Below, one piece after another: positions 16,375 through 25,304 of a stretch of 39,011 bases of DNA (position 1 is the first letter of the stretch; the number at the start of each line of letters is the position of its first letter). The notes under the pieces are model-generated. The model worked only from the letters and a program-made list of their open reading frames with translations. It had not been told where the DNA came from and made no database searches. Source of the DNA: an uncultured Clostridia bacterium (lineage in GTDB: Bacteria; Bacillota; Clostridia; Lachnospirales; CAG-274); NCBI GenBank assembly GCA_910579745.1, contig CAJTVH010000024.1:1-39011 (forward strand), in the 5' to 3' direction. The position numbers and the translations under genes were made by a program.

Positions 16375-19059
16375 TCAATTATTCTTGACAAAACATTTTC
16401 TGATTAAATCAATCGGAATCATAGTAAAGGCGAGCAAAATAAGAATTCCCCAGCATTCAATTCCTATAGGAACACAGCTAAACATTTCACCGATAAACCC
16501 TAACCCCGGAATTAAAGCTGCGTTTACAATAATCGCCTGTACAATTATAATAGCAAAAAATACTTTTAAAAATCCCTTATTTTCATTTAATCCGCTGAAA
16601 ACTTTAAACTTCTCGTCTCTTACATTAAATCCGTTAAATAAAGCGCTTACAATAAATAATACAAAATATCCCGTTAAAAGTTCTGTCGCTCCAGCACCTG
16701 TCTCTGTCAATTTATTAGGCATAGTTTTAAACCAAGTCTCAAACAATGGAAGTTTTAAAAACAAGAAGCTGATAAAGGTAAGCCACGCTCCCATAATTAA
16801 AATTTGAGTCATCATTTTTTTGCTTACTATACTTTCATCTCTTCTCCTTGGTTTTTCCCTCATATATTCTTTAAGAGCCGGTTCATCACCTAACATAATA
16901 GCCCCCAACCCGTCCATAACAAGATTTACAAAAAGCAAATGGGTTACTTTAAGCGGTTCCTCAACCCCAAAGAAAGGAGCTATAGCACTTACAACAACGG
17001 CCGCTACGTTTATAACAAGCTGGAATTTACAAAACTTCAAAATATTGTGATAAATCGTTCTTCCATACCAGATAGCGTCTTTAATTGATTTAAAATTATC
17101 ATCAAGAATGACAATCTTTCCCGCTTCCTTCGCGGCCTCGGTACCGCTTCCCATAGCAAAGCCGACGTCCGCCCTTTTAAGAGCGGGAGAATCGTTTACC
17201 CCATCACCCGTCATACCGACAACTAAATTCATCTCCTGACAAAGTCTTACCATTCTTGATTTATCGGTAGGTAAGGCTCTTGCTATAACTCTGATATAAG
17301 GAATAATTTCTTTAACCTCGTCATCTGACATACTGTTTAACTCAGCGGAAGATAAAGCTCTCGCTGAACTTTCTTTAAGAAGACCAGCGTCTTTGGCGAT
17401 AGCGATAGCTGTCTCAAGCCTGTCCCCCGTAATCATAACAACCTGAATACCAGCGCTCTGAACTTCCTCAATAGCTTCTTTCGCCTCAGCTCTTACATCA
17501 TCCCTAATACCGACAAAACCTATAATAACAATGTCCTCGTTAATAGCGTTTTGAGTAAGTTTACTTTCTGAGTATCCAAAAGCAAGTACCCGCATAGCCT
17601 TTTCCGCCAGACTGTCAATTTTTTTATCTAAATCTTCCTTGTTAATATTTTTAATTTCCCCGTCGCTGTCTAAATATTTATAAGCTTTCTCAAGAAGCCT
17701 CTCAGGAGCTCCCTTATAAAATGTTTTTCCAACACTGTCAATTCTTGCCTGACTGAACTTATTTGTTGAGTTAAAGCTTTGAAAATCAGATATGGAATTT
17801 TTACTGTCAGAATTTAACCTAATATAAACTTCTTCACCAATAAACTTCATTAAAGCCTGGTCAGTGGCGTTTCCGCCAATAACCTTATGCTCCGAGTCAA
17901 ACATAGACTGAGTATTCTTACCAATAGCGAAATCTACAAGCTCTTTAATTTTACCATATTTGTTAAACTCAGAAATATTAATTGATTTTCCATCAGCGGT
18001 AAAGAAATCAACGACCTCAAGCATACCCTTAGTAATAGTTCCCGTTTTATCGCTGAATAAAATATTTAAAGAACCAGCCGTCTCAATACCCTCGGCTTTT
18101 CTCACAAGTACGTTATGGTCGAGCATTTTGCTTGTATTACGCATAAGCACCAAAGAAATCATCAAAGGCAATCCCTCGGGAACGGCACACACAATAATTA
18201 CAACGGCAAGAGAAACAGCCTCGACAATTTTTTTAAATATCTGCTCAAAGCCCAAAGCGAAAAAATCATCAAATCCTCCAGCGTTAATAACAAAATAACC
18301 CAAATATAACACAGCAATCACAACAGCCCCAATATAACCAAAAGTTGAAATTTGACCCGCTAATTTGGTAAGTTTAACTTTAAGAGGAGAATCCGGCTCG
18401 TCTTCCTGCATTTCCTCAGCCATCTTGCCCATCATGGTTTTAAGACCGACTTTTCTTACGTCCAAAACACCTTCGCCGTCAAATACAACAGCTCCCCTGA
18501 ATAAGGAATGTTTATCCACGAAAGTATCGCCCGTAATATCTTCTGGAAGCTGAAAATCCTCTAATGCTTCTGTTTTTTTACATTCTTCCGCCTCACCGTT
18601 TAAAGCTGAGTTATCAACACGGAGATTGCCTGAAATTAAAACTCCGTCGGCGGGAATTTTATCTCCCGACTGTAAAAGTATTTTATCCCCCACAACAACC
18701 TCGTCCACATCTATAACTTTAACAACACCATCTCTGTAAACCTTACACTGGTCTTTTTTTGTACTGTTTTTAAGTTCCCGATATTTTGTGTCGCTGGCGA
18801 CGCCTGTTTTAGCGGAAACAAAAGCTACGATTAAAACCGCTATAATAGTTCCAAGGGGCTCGTAAATATCAGCGTAACCAAAAATCCACATTATAATCAT
18901 AATAGCGGCGATAGCTAATAATATCCTAATCATTGGGTCGCTGAAAGTTTCTTTAAATTCCTGCCAAAATGTCGTTGGCTCAGAATCCGGAATCTGATTA
19001 GAACCGTATTTTGAGCGTGAAGCTTCCGCTTCCTTGCCCGTAAGTCCGACAAACTTCAT
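16375..19059 (-). CDS. Calcium-translocating P-type ATPase, PMCA type
   Basis: An 894-residue P2-type ATPase that pumps Ca2+ out of the cytoplasm. The actuator domain has SALNGEAEE (about 151-159, in place of TGES). Helix M4 has the ion-binding AVPEGLP at 292-298. The phosphorylated residue is Asp337 in FSDKTGTITKG. KGAPERLLEK lies in the nucleotide domain, and MTGDGVNDSPALKRADVGFAMG forms the hinge. M5 and M6 have NLVMDGLGAIMLGDEP. ATG 19059 follows AGGAGG. The gene lies 128 bp after the third terD. P-type calcium pumps are known companions of TerD and TelA genes. Calcium efflux fits the calcium-binding TerD proteins upstream. Confidence 0.93.
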   Translation of the reverse strand: MKFVGLTGKEAEASRSKYGSNQIPDSEPTTFWQEFKETFSDPMIRILLAIAAIMIIMWIFGYADIYEPLGTIIAVLIVAFVSAKTGVASDTKYRELKNSTKKDQCKVYRDGVVKVIDVDEVVVGDKILLQSGDKIPADGVLISGNLRVDNSALNGEAEECKKTEALEDFQLPEDITGDTFVDKHSLFRGAVVFDGEGVLDVRKVGLKTMMGKMAEEMQEDEPDSPLKVKLTKLAGQISTFGYIGAVVIAVLYLGYFVINAGGFDDFFALGFEQIFKKIVEAVSLAVVIIVCAVPEGLPLMISLVLMRNTSKMLDHNVLVRKAEGIETAGSLNILFSDKTGTITKGMLEVVDFFTADGKSINISEFNKYGKIKELVDFAIGKNTQSMFDSEHKVIGGNATDQALMKFIGEEVYIRLNSDSKNSISDFQSFNSTNKFSQARIDSVGKTFYKGAPERLLEKAYKYLDSDGEIKNINKEDLDKKIDSLAEKAMRVLAFGYSESKLTQNAINEDIVIIGFVGIRDDVRAEAKEAIEEVQSAGIQVVMITGDRLETAIAIAKDAGLLKESSARALSSAELNSMSDDEVKEIIPYIRVIARALPTDKSRMVRLCQEMNLVVGMTGDGVNDSPALKRADVGFAMGSGTEAAKEAGKIVILDDNFKSIKDAIWYGRTIYHNILKFCKFQLVINVAAVVVSAIAPFFGVEEPLKVTHLLFVNLVMDGLGAIMLGDEPALKEYMREKPRRRDESIVSKKMMTQILIMGAWLTFISFLFLKLPLFETWFKTMPNKLTETGAGATELLTGYFVLFIVSALFNGFNVRDEKFKVFSGLNENKGFLKVFFAIIIVQAIIVNAALIPGLGFIGEMFSCVPIGIECWGILILLAFTMIPIDLIRKCFVKNN

Positions 19060-19186
19060 TATAATATCCTCCTATGTCAAAACAATAAAATAGTGATACT
19101 ATTCTCTTATATTAAGAATATATCTGGCAAATTATTCTATATTTTACATTATATAATAATTTACCACGCTGTCATAGAGCGGCAGA

Positions 19187-19777
19187 TTATATATATCTGT
19201 TAGCGAGCTCTCCAAGGCTGGCGTCCGTAGTTCCCTGCCCTATAGCGTTGAACTTCCATTCACCGTTATGTCTGTAAACCTCTCCGAAAATCATAGCTGT
19301 CATTCCAGAATAATTTTCAGTAAGATTATATTTGCACATTTCTTGATTTGTTTTACCATCCACAATTCTTATAAAAGCGTTTTGAATCATTCCAAAATTT
19401 TGATCTCTTTTAAACGCCTCATAAATATTAACCACAATAACAATTTTGTCATAATCATTAGGAACATTTGATAAGTCGACAATAATCTGTTCATCATCCC
19501 CGTCCCCGGCTCCTGTCAAATTATCTCCCATATGTTTTACCGTTCCAGATTTATGCTGTAAATTCCCAAAAAACACAATATCGTCTTTTGAGATTAATTT
19601 TCCGTTTTTCAAAAGCAACGCCGAAGCGTCACAGTCAATCGGCTGAGGCTTCGGAGCGAAAAAACCTTTCTTCTGCCGAGGGGCCTCGTCCCACCCCAAC
19701 CCTATGACAACAACGGAAAGATTTTTGTTCTCTTTTGACAAACTAACCTTTTGACCTTTTTGTAAACTAATAGCCAT
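19187..19777 (-). CDS. TerD family protein (third copy, divergent)
   Basis: A 196-residue cytoplasmic TerD-domain protein (calcium-binding stress protein fold). It keeps LQKGQKVSLSKENKNLSVVVIGLGWDE, HMGDNLTGAGDGDDEQI (calcium-site acids) and GEVYRHNGEWKFNAIGQGT. It differs from its two upstream paralogs in a Lys/Pro-rich insert (RQKKGFFAPKPQP) before the first acidic site, which is reduced to IDCDAS, and in its C-terminus. This is the form seen as the outlier copy in multi-TerD clusters. AGGTGCGA precedes ATG 19777. It lies 17 bp after the second terD, so the two are co-transcribed. Confidence 0.9.
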   Translation of the reverse strand: MAISLQKGQKVSLSKENKNLSVVVIGLGWDEAPRQKKGFFAPKPQPIDCDASALLLKNGKLISKDDIVFFGNLQHKSGTVKHMGDNLTGAGDGDDEQIIVDLSNVPNDYDKIVIVVNIYEAFKRDQNFGMIQNAFIRIVDGKTNQEMCKYNLTENYSGMTAMIFGEVYRHNGEWKFNAIGQGTTDASLGELANRYI

Positions 19778-19794
19778 ATTTATCGCACCTCCGT

Positions 19795-20376
19795 TTATTC
19801 TACCTCAACGCCGTAATTAGCGCATAACGCCGCCAAACCGCCTTGATAACCGCTTCCTATAGCGTTAAATTTCCATTCACCGTTATTTTTATAAAGTTCC
19901 CCGAAAACAACCGCTGTCTCAATGGAAAAATCCTCGCCTAAATCATATCTCAACAATTCCTCGCCGTTATCCTCATTATAAATTCTGATAAAAGCGTTAT
20001 TAACCTGTCCGAAATTTTGACGTCTTTGCTCCGCCTCATAAATTGTGGCGGTAAAAGCGATTTTATTAATCTCCGGCGGCACCATAGAGAGATTTACTTT
20101 TATTTGCTCATCGTCTCCGTCTCCCGCTCCCGTCAAATTATCACCCATATGCTGTACGCTTCCGGAAGAGTGTCTCAAATTCCCAAAAAACACAAAATCC
20201 TCCGATTTGGAAACCTTCCCCGTATCATTCAGTAAAAAAGCGGCGGCGTCCAAATCAAAATCACCGCCTGTGTCAAATTGATTGACGTCCCAGCCTAATC
20301 CAACCACAACTCTGGATAATCCAGGATTACCTTTAGTAATACTTACTTTTTGACCTTTTGATAAATTAACAGGCAT
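19795..20376 (-). CDS. terD: TerD family protein (second copy)
   Basis: A 193-residue TerD-domain protein. The calcium-binding acids are seen in TGGDFDLDAAAFLL and DNLTGAGDGDDEQI; the family core AFTATIYEAEQRRQNFGQVNNAFIRI and the C-terminal ELYKNNGEWKFNAIGSGYQ are complete. It is very close to the first copy over its length, which points to tandem duplication. AGGAGG precedes ATG 20376, 15 bp after the stop of the first copy. TerD proteins bind Ca2+ and are linked to resistance to tellurite, phage, colicins and envelope or oxidative stress; the molecular activity is not known. Confidence 0.93.
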   Translation of the reverse strand: MPVNLSKGQKVSITKGNPGLSRVVVGLGWDVNQFDTGGDFDLDAAAFLLNDTGKVSKSEDFVFFGNLRHSSGSVQHMGDNLTGAGDGDDEQIKVNLSMVPPEINKIAFTATIYEAEQRRQNFGQVNNAFIRIYNEDNGEELLRYDLGEDFSIETAVVFGELYKNNGEWKFNAIGSGYQGGLAALCANYGVEVE

Positions 20377-20391
20377 TGCGTATTCCTCCTT

Positions 20392-20973
20392 TTACGCCAC
20401 TTCTATACCATAATGACCGCATAAAGCGGCTAAACCGCCTTGAAAACCGCTTCCTATAGCGTTGAATTTCCATTCACCCTTATTTTTGTAAAGCTCGCCA
20501 ACGACAACTGCCGTCTCAATAGAAAAATCCTCGCCTAAATCATATCTTATTATCTCGCTTCCTGTCGTTTCATCAACAATTCTTATAAAAGAATTAGAAA
20601 CCTGCCCAAAATTTTGCTTTCTTATCTCAGCGTCGTAAATAGTTACAGTAAAGGCGATTTTAGAAACATTAGACGGAATTTTGCTTAAATCAATTTGGAT
20701 TTGCTCATCGTCTCCGTCTCCCTCTCCTGTTAAATTATCTCCCATATGTTTTACAGCCTCACTCTGGTGAGTAAGATTTCCATAAAAAATAAACTCCTTT
20801 TCAGAGGGGCATTTGCCGTTATCACCTAGCATAAAAGCGGCGGCGTCCAAATCAAAATCAAATCCCGAATCAAAAGCGTTGACGTCCCAGCCTAATCCAA
20901 CCATAATTTTTTTAAGCCCTGGATTTCCTTTTGTTAAATCAACTTTCTGTCCTTTAGATAAATTAATAGCCAT
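20392..20973 (-). CDS. terD: TerD family protein (first copy)
   Basis: A 193-residue TerD-domain protein that opens the tandem trio. Calcium-site motifs are SGFDFDLDAAAFML and DNLTGEGDGDDEQI, followed by AFTVTIYDAEIRKQNFGQV and GELYKNKGEWKFNAIGSGF. Start ATG 20973 is set by AGGAGG just upstream; a longer in-frame extension has no ribosome binding site and is unlike TerD. A 183-bp gap separates it from telA. On the minus strand this gap carries a TTTACT-18-TAAAAT pair near 21069-21098 that could serve as a second promoter, giving the TerD genes separate control (weak evidence). Confidence 0.93.
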   Translation of the reverse strand: MAINLSKGQKVDLTKGNPGLKKIMVGLGWDVNAFDSGFDFDLDAAAFMLGDNGKCPSEKEFIFYGNLTHQSEAVKHMGDNLTGEGDGDDEQIQIDLSKIPSNVSKIAFTVTIYDAEIRKQNFGQVSNSFIRIVDETTGSEIIRYDLGEDFSIETAVVVGELYKNKGEWKFNAIGSGFQGGLAALCGHYGIEVA

Positions 20974-21156
20974 AATAAAAATCCTCCTATTCTTTTCTTT
21001 ATATAAAATCAAAAACTCTTAAACTTTCCAATTCTTAAAATCTATCTTGTAATCAAGCACTATTCATATCTCTATTTATTTTACAGCGTTTTTATACTCA
21101 AAGTAAATATCCGCTTAAAAAACAGATAACTTCCAAATCAATTAAAAAAATGATTA

Positions 21157-22314
21157 TTATTTTTTATCCGGCACGCTGTATTTTTTATTAAACTCAGTTT
21201 TAATGGTTTCAAGCCTTGTCTTATCGGCGACACGCTGTCTTTTCGCGTTTTCTTGAATTTGTTTCGTCTCCTCAATGCCATTAACAATAGTTCTCCATGT
21301 TGTTTCCAGTGTTTCTATTTTAATAGAACTGCCGGAAGCTAGTTTTGCTGTCATTTTAGATTGTTCAACCGTATTCCTAGCGTTTTTAATCAACATTTCA
21401 TTGGTCTTCTCATCAAGAGCTGACATAGCCTCCGCCTGAATCTTCTGCCTTTTAAGCATAATAGCCTGCGCGAGAGCCTGTTTAAAAACAGGAAGAGTAA
21501 TAATAAACGCTGAATTAATTTTTCTCACTAAATTCATATTGCTGAATTCCATAGTTTTAATCATCGGAATAGACTGCATAGCGATATTTTCGGCGGTTCT
21601 TAAATCCTGGGTTCTCTGTTCAAGCATCATAAGAGCCTGCTGAAGCCCCTGAATCTCAAATTGAATTGAATTATCGCCAGAAGAACGCATATCGTCCTCT
21701 CTTTTAGTTATATATTCCTCAATCTCTTTACAGCCCTGCTCGCCGGCGAGTATATATTTAACAAGCTGATGATAATACTCGACATTAGCGTCAAACATTT
21801 GATTTAAATTTCTGTTAGAGTTTTTAATTTCTGATTCATACTGTTTTAGCTGAACGTAAATTTTGTCAACTTCCTCGCCCATAGTATGATATTTCGCCAA
21901 AATTTTATCCAGCTGCTTTCTTAAACTTCCGAATAACCTTCCGAAAAATCCTGGGTTTTCCTTAATTTCCTCAATATCGAATTTAGACATTATTTTCGCC
22001 AAAGTGTTAAGCATCTCGCTTGAATCGTCAAGCTGTGACAAATTCGTGTTATTAAGAACAATATCAGAGGCCTTTGAAATTTCCTCCGCCGCTTCCGCTC
22101 CGAAAGAAACAATAGTCTCAAGATTATTCACCTCAATAGTACTCACAAGAGAGTCAACTTCCGCTGAATTAACAAGAGTCTCATTCATATGCTGTCTGTC
22201 GGCGACAATATCATATTGCTCCACAGCCTCAATATCGGTTTGATTTTCATCAATTTTAGGATTCACCTCAGAATCTGTTTGCGTTTTTATGGCTTTGCTA
22301 AAATCAAGCCCCAT
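21157..22314 (-). CDS. telA: Toxic anion resistance protein TelA
   Basis: A 385-residue cytoplasmic, mainly coiled-coil protein of the TelA/KlaA family, linked to tellurite and envelope-stress resistance in Ter and kil-tel loci. Family marks include FGRLFGSLRKQLDKILAKYHTM, IYVQLKQYESEIKNSNRNLNQMF, YYHQLVKYILAGEQGC and the C-terminal TTWRTIVNGIEETKQIQ. The start ATG 22314 comes 2 nt after the upstream TGA stop, and its GGGGTGG box lies inside the upstream gene, so translation is coupled. TTG 22320 would sit on that box. TelA is thought to cooperate with TerD and YceG-type partners, as in the Bacillus yceC-yceI operon. Confidence 0.93.
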   Translation of the reverse strand: MGLDFSKAIKTQTDSEVNPKIDENQTDIEAVEQYDIVADRQHMNETLVNSAEVDSLVSTIEVNNLETIVSFGAEAAEEISKASDIVLNNTNLSQLDDSSEMLNTLAKIMSKFDIEEIKENPGFFGRLFGSLRKQLDKILAKYHTMGEEVDKIYVQLKQYESEIKNSNRNLNQMFDANVEYYHQLVKYILAGEQGCKEIEEYITKREDDMRSSGDNSIQFEIQGLQQALMMLEQRTQDLRTAENIAMQSIPMIKTMEFSNMNLVRKINSAFIITLPVFKQALAQAIMLKRQKIQAEAMSALDEKTNEMLIKNARNTVEQSKMTAKLASGSSIKIETLETTWRTIVNGIEETKQIQENAKRQRVADKTRLETIKTEFNKKYSVPDKK

Positions 22315-22316
22315 TT

Positions 22317-24590
22317 TCAACCACCCCTTTTAAATATAATATCACGCCATGAATGGCGAAGACTTGAGGAAACAGTAGACAAATTGGGTATACGCAAATC
22401 GTATGCATACTCGCCTATTTGATGTTCCTCAATAATCTGTTTATTAAAATATTTCTCAACACACATATACCCTGTGGGAACAAAAAACACTATATCAAAT
22501 CCCACTAAATTCAAAAAAGCTATAAGTATACTGTCCTCAAGAGAAATAATATTCTCAGTCGTGTTAATATAAATAATTTTAGGATTTTTTCTGGTAAAAT
22601 CAAAATTTTGAATTTTTCTGACTATATCTTTTTTTATATTCAGGACAGTAGCGATTATCGTATATTCCGTGCCGTTCTCAAATGTGCCCTTTATGTTTTT
22701 TCGCTCTATAAGCGACTGCAATTTATCTAAAATATGATTTTGTATGTCCTCTCTTAAAAAATCATATTGATAACATCTATGAGCCTTTATTTTATCTTTC
22801 CTCAGCCTGCCGTTTTTAAAAAACTCAACAGCGAAAGCTTTAATAGGATTCGCCTCGCTAGAATTAATAAAAGGGGCGTCTCTTATAACAAATGTATCGT
22901 CCGTAATCAAAGATTTAACGCTTGACCAGTATTTAGAAATATCCCCTTCTTTAATTCCTGATACTTTAGAAAAAATAACAGGAATATTTACCACGGAATT
23001 ATTAATACTGAAATTAGGCCTGTATTTAACCTCCTGGTCCCATAAAATAGAAATTTCCTCATATGTGGTCTGTAAGGTAATAGAAGACGCTTTATTATAC
23101 TGCCTGTTTCTATAAATTCCCGAATCCTGATATATAATATCGTCAAGCTCTCTTTCCGCTTGATAAGCGGCGGTTCCGATACGGCTGTCAGAATTTTCAC
23201 CTGGAAATTTATCAACCCTTAAAGAATTTTCATAATTAACCTCATAGAGCAAATTATCCCTAAGACAACAGTCAAAATTTAAATCAGGATTTAATACGAT
23301 AACATCAATGGGAAGTCTCGCCAAAAATCTTACAAACAGCGCCTCACCGTCGTCCTTACATCCTCCCAAATATATAAAACAGCTAATATCGGGCATTTTC
23401 CAATTTGAAAACAATTTACTTTTATATCTGTTAAGCCAGCATAATAAATATACCGCTTTATTCGTCAGTTTATTTAAATTCATATTCCCATTTTCGGCCT
23501 CTTCCAAAAGTATATCAATAAAAGCCTTGCTTATAATTCTTTGAAGCTCAATATTAGCCGAATATTCTATATTATTTGACAAATCTGTCAGCATTTGCTC
23601 TTTACTGTTATATTTTCTTCTGTTAATTAAGTTTATCTCGTCAATGGTCGGTTTTGGAATCTCTTTCTCAATTATAAGAATTTGCCTTTTACTGTTTTTA
23701 ATGTCAAGCTGAAACTGGTATAACTCACTTAAATAAGTAAGCTTGTCCTCAACGCCGTTAATTTTATAAAAACAGTTGTAAAAGAATTTATCACTATCTC
23801 CCCTATCCTTAATTTCTTTCTTAAAATCATCAAAACCATTTCCATCAATCCAAGCGTTCGTGCAATTCGACACTTCAGGCGACGCCTGATATATCCTTTC
23901 TCTGTTTAATCTATTCTCAATCTCTTTTCTAATAAATTTCACATTGAAATTTTCAGGAAACCTCACCAACCCATTTATATTAAGACTATATGATAATTTA
24001 GATTCAGGGTCGGATTTTAAATAAGTCCCATCACCGTTATATTGTAATAAAACAACGTCACAACCTGCTTTTGATAAAATCGAGATAAGTTTAAGCTCAT
24101 AATTGCTTATGTCGCCCTCATACAAAATTTTAGGTATTTTATTTTCTCCAAGCTGACTCACGATTCTCTCAAATTTATAGTATAACCAGCACATAAATTT
24201 AATATATGCGTTTTTTATCATATTATCGTTTTTGCCCTCTTCCGTCATACGCTCAAGAGTGTCATAAATTGATAAAGCGACATTTTGCCTTTGATAATCG
24301 TTCATTCTCGGAAGCCACTTTTTTAAACCCTCAATAATAAACCCAACGTCTTTTTTAAAATCCTTGCCCATAATCTCATTATAATAAGATAAGTTTTTCT
24401 CATCTGGATTCGGTATTTTTCCCTCTATAACAACCCCTGATAACCTTGCCGCCTCATAATATTTTAAAATAAATTTCTTAACTTCCTCACTGTAACCGTT
24501 TATACGGTAAAAATAAACCCCTTTTTCAGGTCTATTGTTAAAATCATTAAAATAATCGTTTAGATTTTGAAGTACCTTGTGTTCAAACAT
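22317..24590 (-). CDS. YceG-like protein of the Ter biosynthetic module
   Basis: A 757-residue soluble protein that I assign to the YceG-like family found with TelA and TerD; its position just before telA matches Bacillus yceG-yceH. I see three segments with a shared Rossmann-like pattern, a hydrophobic strand, then a helix, then G-x-D-V: 153-190 (KILYEGDISNYELKLISIL ending in GCDVVLLQ), 404-437 (CFIYLGG to PIDVIVLNP) and 670-705 (KIIYINTTE to GFDIVFFVP). The N-terminal GVYFYRINGYSEE recurs in the protease fusion at 25305-26720. It is longer than the roughly 540-residue Bacillus YceG. Start ATG 24590 follows AAGGTGA, which overlaps the end of the rhomboid gene. The enzymatic activity, if any, is unknown. 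Confidence 0.72.
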   Translation of the reverse strand: MFEHKVLQNLNDYFNDFNNRPEKGVYFYRINGYSEEVKKFILKYYEAARLSGVVIEGKIPNPDEKNLSYYNEIMGKDFKKDVGFIIEGLKKWLPRMNDYQRQNVALSIYDTLERMTEEGKNDNMIKNAYIKFMCWLYYKFERIVSQLGENKIPKILYEGDISNYELKLISILSKAGCDVVLLQYNGDGTYLKSDPESKLSYSLNINGLVRFPENFNVKFIRKEIENRLNRERIYQASPEVSNCTNAWIDGNGFDDFKKEIKDRGDSDKFFYNCFYKINGVEDKLTYLSELYQFQLDIKNSKRQILIIEKEIPKPTIDEINLINRRKYNSKEQMLTDLSNNIEYSANIELQRIISKAFIDILLEEAENGNMNLNKLTNKAVYLLCWLNRYKSKLFSNWKMPDISCFIYLGGCKDDGEALFVRFLARLPIDVIVLNPDLNFDCCLRDNLLYEVNYENSLRVDKFPGENSDSRIGTAAYQAERELDDIIYQDSGIYRNRQYNKASSITLQTTYEEISILWDQEVKYRPNFSINNSVVNIPVIFSKVSGIKEGDISKYWSSVKSLITDDTFVIRDAPFINSSEANPIKAFAVEFFKNGRLRKDKIKAHRCYQYDFLREDIQNHILDKLQSLIERKNIKGTFENGTEYTIIATVLNIKKDIVRKIQNFDFTRKNPKIIYINTTENIISLEDSILIAFLNLVGFDIVFFVPTGYMCVEKYFNKQIIEEHQIGEYAYDLRIPNLSTVSSSLRHSWRDIIFKRGG

Positions 24591-24607
24591 AAGCTAAAAT
24601 TTCACCT

Positions 24608-25192
24608 TCAATATCTTTTTATTTTACTTTTATTTATTAAATATCCAAATACCGCTCCCACAAGACCGCCTATAATATGCGTCAGGTTAGACACGTTGTC
24701 ATCAATAAACAAACCGTTGTAAATTTGCTGCCCCATATAAATAAAAGCGACAAATATAAATGTGAGTGGAATAGAACCCTCTTTTATACTTGTAAAAGAC
24801 GACAGCAATATTAAGGAAAACACGACTCCGCTGGCCCCAAGCAGCATAACGTTAGGGAAAAAAATAAAATTGACAATTCCCGTGACAAGAGCTGTGATAA
24901 ACATAACTGTCACCATATTGAACGAGCCGTACTTTTCCTCAAGCAAAGGGCCCACAATTAAAATCAACATAATATTGCCGATAAAATGCTCAAAATCCGA
25001 ATGTCCGAAAATATGACCGATAAACCTGAAATATGTCAGCGGTTCAAGAAGAGATGAGCGGTACACGCTGAAAAATAAATAATTTACATTCCCGATTTGT
25101 CCAAGAAGCAAAGCCAAGAAGCAAATAATCGTAAAACCTAATATAACAGGAGAATTAAAAGAAATTTTAAACCTTAAATTTATTTTTCCCAT
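24608..25192 (-). CDS. Rhomboid family intramembrane serine protease
   Basis: A 194-residue polytopic membrane protease with the six-helix rhomboid core. The catalytic serine is Ser121 in LGASGVVFSL, and the catalytic histidine is His172 in THIIGGLVGAVFGY. His69 and Asn73 (HFIGN) form the oxyanion-stabilising pair. GHIFGHSDFEHF is the usual helix 2 entry. Start ATG 25192 has AAGGTTGG upstream; the frame stays open to 25231, but the added residues lack a ribosome binding site. It lies 17 bp upstream of the YceG-like gene and 112 bp after the protease fusion, inside the Ter operon. The substrate is unknown; other operon products or stress-signalling membrane proteins are candidates. Confidence 0.9.
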   Translation of the reverse strand: MGKINLRFKISFNSPVILGFTIICFLALLLGQIGNVNYLFFSVYRSSLLEPLTYFRFIGHIFGHSDFEHFIGNIMLILIVGPLLEEKYGSFNMVTVMFITALVTGIVNFIFFPNVMLLGASGVVFSLILLSSFTSIKEGSIPLTFIFVAFIYMGQQIYNGLFIDDNVSNLTHIIGGLVGAVFGYLINKSKIKRY

Positions 25193-25304
25193 AAATAATA
25201 CCAACCTTACAAAAAAATATGTATATTTCACAAAAAATTATACCATTTTTATGTAATATATGCAAGTACATTTTATTTTTTTTACATAAACGCTAAAAAA
25301 CCTG

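Noticed and set aside
17960..18309. Rightward frames opposite the calcium ATPase gene
   Set aside because: They are shadows of the highly conserved ATPase phosphorylation and membrane regions.
20017..20281. Rightward frames opposite the second terD gene
   Set aside because: They are antisense shadows; matching frames arise opposite the paralogous terD, as expected from shared coding sequence.
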